Source: Adenanthera pavonina
Lineage: Eukaryota; Streptophyta; Magnoliopsida; Fabales; Fabaceae
Reading direction: 5' to 3'
DNA: 64,000 nt
Assembly: GCA_026686845.1 (NCBI GenBank)
Contig: JAIVEN010000020.1
Span: 8,335,501 to 8,399,500, forward strand
The notes under the pieces are model-generated. The model was given only the letters and a program-made list of their open reading frames with translations, made no database searches and had not been told where the DNA came from. Below are positions 34,953-45,947 of this stretch, piece by piece. The first letter of the stretch is position 1, and each line of letters begins with the position of its first letter. Both the position numbers and the translations under genes were made by a program.

Positions 34953-35344
34953 TGATCTACATGGTAACATACTCATACAATGAAAATGACTAATATTATA
35001 ATAAAACTGAAGCAAAAATATATCAATATAAAGTAAGATACTAAGATAGCATTCCAAATCTGCTATGTGACATCTTTTGGGACTTTTTTTCAATCAGGAA
35101 ACAAGATATTGGCTTTACTATAAGCCAAATAAGCTAAAAAACTTGCAAATTGAGTCCTTCCATTACGCCTTTCATAATCTAACTCGGTGAGGTCAACATG
35201 TAATTTCTGTCCACTAACTTGAGCTTTGGTCAATGAACTCATCCTCGTGGTACCTCTTGTTTTGGTCCCTCTACTAGTTGTACTCTTGCTAGCAATCATG
35301 GTAGGCTACTCAAAATCACTGGAGGAATCGCTAGAGGTGTCCAT
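34953..35344 (-). pseudogene. CACTA-B second gene, N-terminal part
   Basis: The minus-strand ATG at 35344 reads MDTSSDSSSDFE, a stop, then ASKSTTSRGTKTRGTTRM and NGRTQFASFLAYLAY, the usual first domain of Transposase_24-type genes. It ends in a probable intron, then the solo LTR. The second half of the gene continues at 33254. Confidence 0.65.
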
Positions 35345-35439
35345 ATACTTATCTAGATAATAAACAAAATAATGTAAGTAAATTGAAATGAATTCAAAAC
35401 AAAAATAAAATTAAAATAATAAATGAAATTACACTTTAA

Positions 35440-37602
35440 ATGTGTGTGTGACCAAAATGACCTTATGTAAGGATATTTTCCTAAATCCCTTCATGATGAT
35501 CATGTCTTCCAACATATGCATCTTATACTTCACCTTCTTCATTCAACTGAGGTAGCCTTGTAGAGAAAGGAAGGGTCTTGTCAATATCATACGTTGATTC
35601 ATCATTCTCAGCATTAATAGTCTGTCTTTTTCCTTGGAAAATAATAGACCACTTTTTATCAGTCGGATCAATGACATAAGAAATTTGTTTTGCTTAGTTT
35701 GTCAGGATAAAAGGCTCCTCCTTGTAACCTACCCTATCAAAATCCACTAAGGTAAACCTTAACTCATATGTTCAGACACCATTGTTATTATCAACCCACT
35801 TACATTTGAAAACAAGAACTCTGAATTCTATGTAGTCAACCTCCCATATCTTTTCAATAACCCCAAAATAAGATGTGGTTGCCAAAATAGGGTTTTTATC
35901 TTTTGTACTAGAAAACTACATTCTTCTGCTACCACCATAACACCACTATTTTACATAGTGCTATTATCATCCTAGGCTTTTCTATAGAATGAATACTCGT
36001 TGATGTCATAACCGCTTCAACATATGACCTCAAAGTGTGGCCCATTGGCTAACCATTTTATTGTATCAGAAACGTTGTCATCATTCATAATCTGTTCTTT
36101 GAACCACAATTTGAAAATCCTATTGTGTTCATTTACTAACCATTTATTGCTCTTCTGAGGGTTTTTTTCTATGATAATGTTTTTATGCTTGGCTAAGTAA
36201 GGCTGAACTTCATCAGTATTATTTAAGATGTATAGATGTGCTTTTAGCACTTCTTTATGACCTATGCTCTTCTCTCTATGCCCTCATGTACCCTTACTTG
36301 TAACTCTTCCTTTATGGCGGGAATTTGGAAGTCCAAAGCTTTTATTGCTAACAAGTATTCACTACAAAACTTAATTGCCTTTTCAGTAACATATCTTTCA
36401 ATTTTAATGCTTCAGGCTGATATGGATTCTTCACATATCCTTTCGGGATTTTCATGTATCGCTTAAATAGGTACATCCACCTCAAATAAATAGGACCATA
36501 AAGCCTTACCTCTCTCAACAAATAAAGAATTAAATGAACCATAATGTCAAAAATGATGATGGAAAGTACATTTCAAGTTGGCAGAAGGTAATAACAACAT
36601 CATTTTCCAATTCATCAAATTTATGGGGATCGATCACCTTGCTACATATAGCATTGAAGAAGAAACACAATCAGATTGTAGTATGTCTCACATTTTTTGG
36701 CAATAGTCCCGAATGGCTACTAGTAACAACTGATGCTTCAAGACATGGAAATCATGAGACTTCAAGCCTACTAGTTTCAAATCATTCATTGACATGAGCC
36801 TCTTGATATTTGAAGAATACCCTTGTGGTACTTTGATGCCATGTAAACACTCACACAAAATTTTTCTCTCTTTTTTAGACAATGTATAATAAGTTGGAGG
36901 CAAATAAGTCCTCTCTCCCACTAGTTGTTGAGATAAGTCTTCTCGTATTCCAATTTCAACAAAGTCTTTTCTTACATGCACACCATCCTTACTCTTCCCC
37001 TTTATGTTCAAAAGTGTTCCAATAAGACTATCGCACACATTTTTCTCAATATTCATCACATCAAGACTGTGTCTAACCTCAAGACTCTGCCAATATGGAA
37101 GGTTAAAGAAGATAGACCTCTTTTTCCATAAATTCTTCTCTGTTGCAAGCTTTTGGTTCTTTCTAAAGATCACATTAATGTCTTTCACTTGTTGATAAGC
37201 TTGCTCTGCAGTTATTGCCTTTGGAGCATTTTTATACTCTTGTACGCCATTGAAAGCTTTTTTTAATCTACAATAAGGGTGGTGCCTTTTGAGAAATCTT
37301 CAATGACCGAGGTAGACAATATTCTTTCCATGTTCAAGTTGTTTGTGGTTGTGCCATGTTCACAAATAAGGCATGCTTTATGGCCCTTAACACTGTATCC
37401 AAACAAGTTTCCATATGCAAGGAAGTTATTTATTGTGCAAAAGATCATGGCACGAAGTTTAAAGGATTCCTTGTGATATGCATCAAATACATCAATACCT
37501 TCCTCCTATAACACCTTTAAGTCCTCAATCAAAGGTCCTAAGTAGACATCTATGTCGTTTCTTGGCTGTTTTGGGCTTGAAATCATCATAGATAACATGA
37601 TG
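35440..37602 (-). pseudogene. CACTA-B TNP2 C-terminal part, DUF4218 and DUF4216
   Basis: TNP2: AMIFCTINNFLAYGNLFGY with the CLICEHGT cysteines, KRSIFFNLPYWQSLEVRHS, MNIEKNVCDSLIGTLLNIKG and PQGYSSNIKRLMSM. DUF4218: YLRWMYLFKRYMKIPKGYVK and WLVNEHNRIFKLWFKEQ. DUF4216: YFGVIEKIWEVDYIEFRV, KCKWVDNNNGV, VDFDRVGYKEEPFIL and an acidic tail. Frames change several times. The gene is cut at 37602 by a solo LTR and continues at 40531. Family assignment is firm. Confidence 0.83.
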
Positions 37603-40525
37603 TGTAACACTTTATATTAGGTCTCATTTCTCATATATTAAATCATATTAGATGCCTTTCATCATGATTTAGAAACTAGAATCATAATATAATAAAAACA
37701 GAATTTTTCAAAATTCGGAGCATTGTTCATTTGGTAATTTCCATTTTACCCGATGAATTTTGAAAATTCATAACTAAATATAAAAAAATCATCTTGTGGT
37801 AATTCAAGTCTATAAAATTATCTTAAATTCATATATACATGGAAAATATATGACACAGTAACTTCATTGGGCCAATTTATACAATAAATTTTGTGACTTT
37901 TACTGTTTATTTGGTCATTTCTCTATCTTCTAGTTTTCTGACCTCAAATTTAAAAAATCATATTCATTCTATTCTATACCAAATCATACATACTCTATGT
38001 CATTTGAAAGCTCTATATGTCTACTTGTATACATATTTTTCTTATACATTTATTTCACTTACACAGGGCATAACATTAACTTAAATTATGAAGGGTCAGA
38101 ATTCAACTTTTATTAGAACAGTTTTGCGAAAACTTTCATATTTTCTATTATATAGCTCCAATTACCTCCAAATTAGTGGCATATGAAACTTAAAACATAT
38201 ACCTTTTATACATATAAACAAATAAATTTTTGAAGCTCTGTACGATTTTAGATTATCTTTTGAAATTTCCAGCATCTAACTTTCAATTTCCAGTTTTCCC
38301 AATATTGCCATATTCTGAACCCTAATTTTGAAAAATTACCATTAATTGTACACAACTCCAAATGGGGTGAATTAAGTGTCATTTTAAAGATTGAGATGTC
38401 CTCTATCTGGTTTAAAATCCCAGAAACATAACCTCACATTAAGTACAAAAAAAGGTGAACTAAACATACATATCTGGAAAATGTCCTGTTTCAATCTATA
38501 TTGCAATTTGCTTGCCAAAACCCATGCAAATGAACTCATTTTTCGCATGAAACTTGGTAGAATATAACTTCATATCACAATTTTCAAAACTGGAAATTCT
38601 TATATGTTTTCTACAATATTAACATAATATTCACTATTTAACACTTCATATAAAACAAGACACAAATAACAATTCATATTATAACATGATAACTTGCACA
38701 TCAACAACTCATCATTTTCTGCCTCATGCTTCTTACTCCTTCCTTAGCTCTTTTTCATTGTTTCTTCCTAGTATGGTTAGTCATTAAAGGAGGGGTGAGA
38801 TTCAAAGAATCTCAGTAGTATCATCTAGTCATACACATATATCATCATATTTCACATAGATCATCAAGCAATCTCATCAATTCATATAATGCCATAACAT
38901 TTTTATAAGAATTTTGGCAGAGTTTTGCTTTGTAAATTGGGCATTCCAGAGCTTCAAGCCCCTTTAAACAACTTAGCCAACAATCAATGGACATCACAAA
39001 ATATTAATCATGGCATCAAATAGGTCATAGAGTTCATAAAAACTCATAAGATAATATAATAGAAAAATGCTACCTATATGCTTCCACTTGCTTTTCCTTT
39101 GAGTTGTACCTCCTCCTAACACTTCCACAAGCTTCCTTAGGCTTTCTCAAACCCAACTACATAATCAATTAGCTACTTAACCCACTGATTCTAGGGGTAG
39201 TTTGATAAGGAACTCTAAAACCCTAAAATTTTTACTTTCTTAATCTTAAGCTTCTTCAAGAAATCAACGCTTGTTCCTAAGGTTTTCCATCATGAGGAAC
39301 TCATTTTTGGAATCAAAAACATGAAATTCCATCTCCAAGACACTCCTTTGTTCTAGCCGAAATGAACCCTAAAAGAGGAAGAGGTGATCTTCATGCAACT
39401 TGCTTCCAACTCTGGGGAATCCTTACTTTCTCTCATAGATCAAGATTTCTAGCAAGATTCTTGCATGAAAACCTATTTCTTTCTCTTCCTTGCTCGTGGC
39501 CAAACTCAAGACTTTCAAACCATTAGAGAATTTCATGGAACTACTTCAAACCACTATAGAAACCAACTCGAAGTCATAGAAACTCTCCTTTAATCTTGAA
39601 TCTTCAAGCTTCCAACTTTGCCTTCTCTTTTCTCTTTTCTTTCTCTCTTTCTTTCTTGTGTTTTTCTCTCATGTTTGGAAGTTCTCTCTCTCTCTCTTTG
39701 CTGCAGCAAAATGTTTTCCAAAGTATGAGAGAAAAGAGGAGATCAACTTCATTAAACTTGACTTAATCATGGTTGACTAACTTAATTACTTTATGGAATA
39801 CTTCTTCAAGAGGTATTCTTAGAATAATTAAATATTTATTTGCAGCATATGGGCTGCTGAAATGTCACACCTAAAGATTTGAAATTCACCAAAAACTATT
39901 CAATTTTTCCTGGTCCAGATATACCCGGTGTTGGATACTTTTTACCGGCATCGATAAAGTCACTTTTATAGTAAATTGGTATTTTAGGGATATAGAACTA
40001 TTCTAAATTTATATTTATATTTTCTCAATTATTTTTCGCTAAATGATATCTATGTATGGCATATATCCTGTCCCAGTTTCTTTTTAACTATTCATGGGAC
40101 CCACAGTTTATTTTATCAGTATTTAGTTATTTTTGGACACTCGGCACTGATTATTTCTTTATCCTTAAATATTAACCCTTAGTGCCATATACCATTACGC
40201 TCGCCTCGTCGAGAGCTTTATTTTGATAGTAATTTTTCATTTGTTCAAAATTACCTCTAACCTGAGGTTAAATTATAATTGATAAAATTTTTGGGTTATT
40301 AGGTATAGTTTTCCCCAAGAACTTTTTCACTTCTTCTCTGTATTTTTGTTGCTTGGGGGCATGGATGTCATTTTTTAACTTCTTTAGGGAAAAAAATGTA
40401 ATTTTTTATTTTTCATCCGACCGGAAAAAATGACCTCTGTTTTTTTTTCAGGCAAAATGATATCTGCCCATTTTTGTAAATTTCCTATGCATTTCTAGAT
40501 ATTTTAGCTTTTTTTAGATGTTACA
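37603..40525. mobile_element. Solo LTR, gypsy (Tekay/Del-like) type
   Basis: Starts TGTAACAC and ends GATGTTACA, with the duplication TGATG on both sides (37598-37602 and 40526-40530). It splits the CACTA-B TNP2 frame cleanly. The TGTAACA...TGTTACA ends and an internal GGGGTGAGATTCAAAGAATC block near 38790 recall LTRs of Tekay/Del chromoviruses. At 2.9 kb it is long. No coding domain seen. Orientation is not decided. Confidence 0.75.
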
Positions 40526-40530
40526 TGATG

Positions 40531-41462
40531 TACTTGCGCTTCATATACAACTAAAGAGGAAGGTTATAAACCACCAAAAGAATAGGCCATGAGCTATGCA
40601 TAATATTAAGATTGCCATAAGAATTTATTCTATCTATATAGAGTCCAAGACTCAAATTTCTTGGCTTAATGGTGAAATCAGGAAACAATTTATTAATTAT
40701 TTTCCATTATGAAGAATCAGCTAGATGTCGAGGCATTCCATTGGGTTTCCTCTCATTTGCATACCATCTTAAGTTCTTTGCATCCTTTACATCAGCAAAC
40801 AAGTGCTTGAACCTTGGTATTATTGAAAGATATCATAACACCTTTGAAGGGCACTCATTGACTTTGTAGCATGATGACTCACATTTTGGATACACATGCA
40901 ACACTTCATATTCATTTTTGTACAATATGCAGTCATTAGAGCAAGTATGTATCCTTTTAAACTTCATACCTATTGGGCAAACGATTTTTCTTGCCTTACA
41001 GTTATGGTTCGAAAGTTCATTATCTTCTGGAAGCATATTTTTTAACAACTCAAGCAAACCAGTGAAACTATTATCACTTCACTCATTTCTCACTTTCAAG
41101 TTGACCAATCTTAGCATCGTTGACATCTATGTATATTTACTGTAACTTGGGTATAAAGGCCTTTGCAACATTCTACAAGCTATCATATGCACATACTCAC
41201 TCAAAATACTCTACTCCTACATCACAAATCATGTTCTCTATTCAATCATTCAAATCCACATCAACTTCCTCCTTTTCAAACACATTTAGCATTTTTATTT
41301 CTCTATGCCATAGCCATATTGTGTATAGTTCTTATTGAACCTAAAACAAATTAGATGGTCTCTTATTTCTACAATATTCAACCCTTCCCATTCAAACATT
41401 TTAGACAAGGACAATAAAACGTCATGTTATTATCAGGAACATTTCTTTTAGCAAGTTCTACA
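40531..41462 (-). pseudogene. CACTA-B transposase N-terminus and first part of TNP2
   Basis: Minus strand from 41462: ELAKRNVPDNNMTFYCPCLK (transposase-associated domain). Further on is LELLKNMLPEDNELSNHNC, then KRIHTCSNDCILYKNEYEV with paired cysteines, and a WPVLLVVYNLP-like segment near 40580. The first exon is cut by CACTA-C at 41463 and the other end by the solo LTR. Frameshifts are present. Confidence 0.8.
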
Positions 41463-42030
41463 CACTATGCCAATTTAGGGAATTATTGGCGCTCAATAGT
41501 TGGCGTTTAATACAAAAATGCCAACTAAAATGGACACAGACAACTTTAGTTGGTGTCTACAAACAAAATGCCAATTAAATAAATAATATTAGTTGGCGTT
41601 TAGTAATGAAATGCCAACTAACATGATTTAAAAATTAAGAAAATAAAAATATATAAACATTAGTTAGCATTTACAACGAAACACCAATTAAAGTGATTTA
41701 CAAATCAATAACAAAATAAAAATATAAAAATAATAGTTAGCATTTCCGAGAAAACGCCAATTAAATGTATTTACAAATTAATGAAAAAAATGTAAAAACA
41801 TTAATTGGTGTTTTTAGGAAAAATGCTAATTAAAAACATACTTTAGATGTTGTTTATAGCTAAACACCATCTAATATTATTTATAAATTAAAAAAAATTG
41901 GAAAATTACTTTAAATGGCATTTATGGTTAAACACCATCTAAATCCACTTTACATGGCGTTGTATGTGAAAACGCCATCTAAAGTGTAACTTTAGATGGC
42001 GTTTAGTTACTAAACGCCATGTATAATATT
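41463..42030 (+). repeat. Terminus and subterminal repeats of CACTA-C
   Basis: A dense array of TTGGCGTTTA/AAATGCCAACT and, further in, ATGGCGTTTA/AAACGCCATCT, in both orientations. GATGGCGTTTAGTTAC is followed by TAAACGCCAT, an almost perfect hairpin near 41995-42019. Typical of subterminal DNA of CACTA transposons. Confidence 0.85.
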
Positions 42031-42240
42031 TTTAAAAATATTCCCAAATTATTAATTATTAATTTTTATGTTCCATTGGCCAGTGTACTGAAAACCTCCC
42101 TCCTTCAACTTCGAACCCTTCTTGATCTCTCACCCTTTTTCTCCTGCCGCCATCGAGCTCTCGGAGTCTCCTCGCTGTCGGGCTCTCTTCTCTCCTCGTG
42201 TAATTAACCTTGCCCTCTCCTCACTGTCAGGAGCTCAATC
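42031..42240 (+). other. GC- and CT-rich leader of CACTA-C
   Basis: Pyrimidine-rich, more GC-rich than its surroundings (CTCTCGGAGTCTCCTCGCTG). Probably the transcribed leader of CACTA-C. It is interrupted at 42241 and seems to go on at 56676. No ORF of note. Confidence 0.45.
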
Positions 42241-42698
42241 TGTTAGGTTGACTAGTCACCTAAGAGGAGGGTGAATTGGGTGATGTAAGATTTTCGTTCT
42301 TTTTAGATCACAACCCAATTTCACTAAGAGTGCAGCAAAATAGAGATAAATAGAGAGAGTTGTGTTGGATCAAGAGTTTTGATGATTCCAAACCAACACT
42401 CAAGAGCTTGGATTGAAGATATCAAAGGAGATTAAAGCTGTTTCAAGTGAAGGTCTTTTGTGAATTGGCTATTAGATCTTTTGTAGGATCTTTAGTTTTT
42501 GTTTAGATTGGGTAAAAGATTTTGATTTGAGAAAAAGACATTTTCAAACCTTGATTTGAAATTAAATCTTTACCTATTTGGAAAATACTCACAAACAGAT
42601 GAAGTTTGAAAGTATAACTGAACTGTCAAGTTGGAAATTCGAACTTTGCTTTTGGAAATTCGAATTTCGAGCTAAAACTGATTAAGTCTGGAAAGGTG

Positions 42699-43150
42699 TC
42701 CTTCTGTCAGACGAATTTTGGTCATTCAAAATTCGAACTTCAATCAAGTCTGAAAGAAGCCTTTTTGTGACAGACGAACTTCACAGTCTCAAAATTCGAA
42801 TTTCAAACAAAATGCCATTTATGAAAACCAAAGAAATTCGTCTGAAGCTTTGCTAAAGTTCATCTGAAATTAAGAAGAAACTAAGTTTGAAAAATGCTCT
42901 CTGACAGACGAACTTTTACTCAGCAAAATTCGAATTTTCATCTGAGTCAAAAAAAGCTACTTTGTGACATTCGAATTTCACTCTTTCAAAATTCGAATTT
43001 CAGACAAAACAAAACTTAAGAAAATAGAGGAAATTCGTCTGAATGTTTGATAAAGTTCATCTGAGATCAAGAATGATTTAAGTCTCAAAACTGGTCTCTG
43101 ACAGACGAATTTCACTCTGTCAAAATTTGAATTTCAAAAAAAGTGAACTA
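42699..43150 (+). repeat. About 198-bp direct repeats in the SIRE-B U3
   Basis: Marker TCTG(T/A)CAGACGAA recurs near 42703, 42901 and 43097, with similar sequence between. The 3' LTR has the same from about 52831. The arrangement is equal to SIRE-A, so it predates both copies. Confidence 0.78.
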
Positions 43151-43534
43151 CTGTGCCTATTTGGATGTTCAATGGACAGACGAATTTCGGGCATCCAAAA
43201 TTCGAATTTTGAGGGCACTGTAGCAAATTGAAAACACTGTTCACAATTAACAGAAAATCTTACTTCTTAAAAATTCGTATGTCACATTGTGAAAATATTT
43301 TATGAGTTTCGAAATTCGAATTTCACTCTATGGACAGACGAACTTCGCATTTTAACGTTGGAGGCTTTAACCTTCGATTCCCTCGAAATTCGTCTGTTGG
43401 CCAACCGAAATTCAAATTTCAGTATGTTAGAAACATTAAATGCGGTTGGTAAACGGATAGTTTTTCAGAGTAACCGTTGGATAACTTCCCCAACGGATAG
43501 ATTTAGTCTCTAACGGATATTTGAGATCTAAATC

Positions 43535-43542
43535 TATAAATA
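43535..43542 (+). promoter_or_regulatory. TATA box of SIRE-B 5' LTR
   Basis: TATAAATA in the context AATCTATAAATATAACATT. The copy in the 3' LTR is at 53668-53675. Confidence 0.7.
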
Positions 43543-44086
43543 TAACATTATTTGAAGTTGTGGGTAACGAATCAATCCTGTATATACCGAATTTCTGCTG
43601 AATTTTCATCTCAAAAGCTTTTACCCTTCCAACTTCATTATTTGTACTTCAACCTTCATATCTACTCTATTCTAGAGAGTTATTCATTTGTAAACAATCT
43701 ACTCTTTATCTGAAAGATAGATTTACTTGTGAGGGGTATTCACAAGGGGATTGGGAAGCACATAGAGAAAGTGCTTAGAGAGTTTGAGAGAGCTCAGAAC
43801 AGAGCAGACTCGTGTACTGTGGCCTTAGTAAGAAGCCCGTTGAAATTCTTGCTGGATAGTGGATAAATCTCAAGAGGTGTCTTGGGGACTGGATGTAGGT
43901 CAAGTGGATAGACCGAACCAGGATAAATCACTGAGTTTTCTTCTCCTTATCTCTACTTATCAACTTGCTCTGTTTTACACGTTGTTTTCATTATACTGTG
44001 ATATTTTCACTTGCTTTACTTTGTGCAGAAAAATTTCAATCTTCCCAATTCACCCCCCCTCTTGGGAAGTCAGCCTTGCTAACAAG

Positions 44087-44098
44087 TGGTATCAGAGC
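44087..44098 (+). other. Primer binding site of SIRE-B
   Basis: TGGTATCAGAGC, an exact initiator-Met tRNA complement, two bases after the LTR. SIRE-A has one change here. Confidence 0.92.
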
Positions 44099-44139
44099 CC
44101 GGATTCCCATTCAAAGGATTTTACAGTCCGGGAACAAAG

Positions 44140-45939
44140 ATGGCTGGCTTTGGAGAGAGTATACTTCCTGAAGGGAACAACACTAACAGACCACCAGGCT
44201 TCAGTGGAGAGCATTATGGGTACTGGAAGATAAGGATGCAGATCTACCTCCAATCAATTGATCTTGACATCTGGTCAGTCATTGATAAAGGAGATTTCGT
44301 CCCAATGGCTCTAACTGAAGATGGAAGATACAAAGAGAAGCTGGAAGCAGAGTGGAATGATGAAGACAGAAGGAGAGTCCTACTGAATTTTAAAGCAAAG
44401 CATTGTTTAGTCAGTGCCCTGAACCAGGACGAATTCTACAGGGTCTCACAATGCACCACTGCAAAAGGGATGTGGGACACTCTGCAGATTGCACATGAAG
44501 GGACATCTGGGGTCAGGGAGAACAGACTCAATACGTGCATTGGAGAGTATGAGAGCTTCAGGATGTCTGAAGGAGAAACTGTAAAGGAGCTCCAAAAGAG
44601 ATTCACTCTCATTGTGAATCAACTAAAGGGCCTAGGAAAGGAATACACTCAATCAGAGAAAGTGAGAAAAATTCTCAGAGCTCTCCCTCTGGAATGGCAG
44701 CCCAAGGTGACAGCAATAGAAGAAGCCAGAGGAGAATCAATGGCCTCTGTCACAGCTCTCTTCGGGAGCCTTGAGGAGTATGAAGGAAAAATCAAAGCTC
44801 TCAAGGAAGCCGGGCTGGACAGAAAGAAGAAAGGCCTTGCTCTCAAAGCTGCTGATGAAAAGGAAGAAGAATCTAACGAAGAGGATGAACTTGATGAGGA
44901 AACCTTGGCTATGATGGTCAGAAAATTTGGAAGATTCTATAGCAAGAGGAAGAACAAGAGATTCTTCAAGAAAGTAGCTGCTGGGGAAAGCAAGCAAGAG
45001 GCAAAAGAATCTGTGACTTGTTATGAGTGCAAGAAGCAGGGACACATAAAATGGGACTGCCCCCAATTCCTCAGGAAGCAAGAAAAAGAAAAGAAAGGTG
45101 CTGACAAAGGGAAAAAGAAGAAGGCGTACATCTCATCCATATGGGGCAACAGCTCAGATGAGGAAGAAGAAGATGAAGATGAGATTGCCAACATTTGTCT
45201 AATGGCACTTGCTTCTGAAGAAGCTACACCTTCATACAGCAGTGATCAGGATGAAGAGGTATATGAATATGAACCTTCCTATTCTGAATTACTGGATGCA
45301 TTTCATGAGCTTCATGATGAATTTATTAAAGTTGCTAAAGAACTAAAATTGGCAAAGAAAAAGATAAGCAAGCTGGAGTCTCAAAGCACAGTTTCTGAAA
45401 CTTCTTCTCCATCTACTTCTGAATCTGTTTGCTGCATTTCATGCACTGAACTTAAACAAACGAATGATTATCTAGTTAAAAGCATGTCTAGGCTCACTAG
45501 AGGTAAAGACATGTTGTTTGCCCTGATGAGGAGCTAAAGAATATCACAAGGAAAAGCTGGTCTTGGCTATGACCCATGTGCTGTCAAGGAAAAGATTAGG
45601 AAGAAAAATCAAAATGCATATATGAGACATTTTGTGCATGCTAAGAACAATAAAAAGAAAGTTAATGCATCACCTCACATTGAAACGTATGATCAGCCAA
45701 GGCATGCTAGACAAAAGTATTACCTGCACTGTTTTCTTCCTGCATCTCAATCTAGCAGTCCTTTCACTATATGTCATTTCTGTAACAAAAAGGGACATAT
45801 TTCCAGTTCTTGTGATTTGAGGAAAAATGGACCTGGCAGGAAAGTTGGATGGGTTCCCAAAGTTGCATCTGCATCTAGGAAAAAATATACTGACCAAAAA
45901 GGACCCAAGCAAATTTGGGTACCTAAAAGGAAATCATAA
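44140..45939 (+). pseudogene. gag: SIRE-B gag (one nonsense codon)
   Basis: Start chosen at ATG 44140 (MAGFGESILPEGNN), conserved in SIRE-A. The upstream in-frame ATG at 44086 overlaps the primer site. Gag core, then knuckle 1 CYECKKQGHIKWDC (45019-45060), an acidic/coiled segment (FHELHDEFIKVAKELKL), then a TAA at 45535 where SIRE-A has CAA. In the same frame it continues to knuckle 2 CHFCNKKGHISSSC (45772-45813) and KQIWVPKRKS, ending TAA at 45937. SIRE-A also has a TAA at this last site, so it is the native gag end. Gag builds the particle. Readthrough of 45535 would be needed for full length. Confidence 0.92.
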
Positions 45940-45947
45940 ACATTGTT

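Larger units (their letters stand above)
30031..41462 (-). mobile_element. CACTA-B, genes on minus strand, right part outside window
   Basis: Terminus CACTACTACAAAAAAC at 30031. Going left on the minus strand from 41462 come the transposase-associated domain, TNP2, DUF4218, DUF4216 and then a second gene with Transposase_24-like and Ulp1-like parts ending near 30585. CACTA-C begins at 41463 inside the first exon, so the rest of CACTA-B lies beyond base 64000. A solo Sirevirus LTR and a solo gypsy-type LTR interrupt it. Many frameshifts make it inactive. Confidence 0.87.
42363..44084 (+). repeat. 5' LTR of SIRE-B
   Basis: Starts TGTTGGATCAAG and ends GCTAACA. TATA box at 43535, hairpin at 44041-44069. 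Nearly identical to the 3' LTR, which supports a recent insertion. Confidence 0.96.

Noticed and set aside
41463..42030. CRISPR-like array of short repeats
   Set aside because: Units are inverted as well as direct, spacers vary in length and context is a CACTA terminus in plant DNA. These are subterminal repeats.
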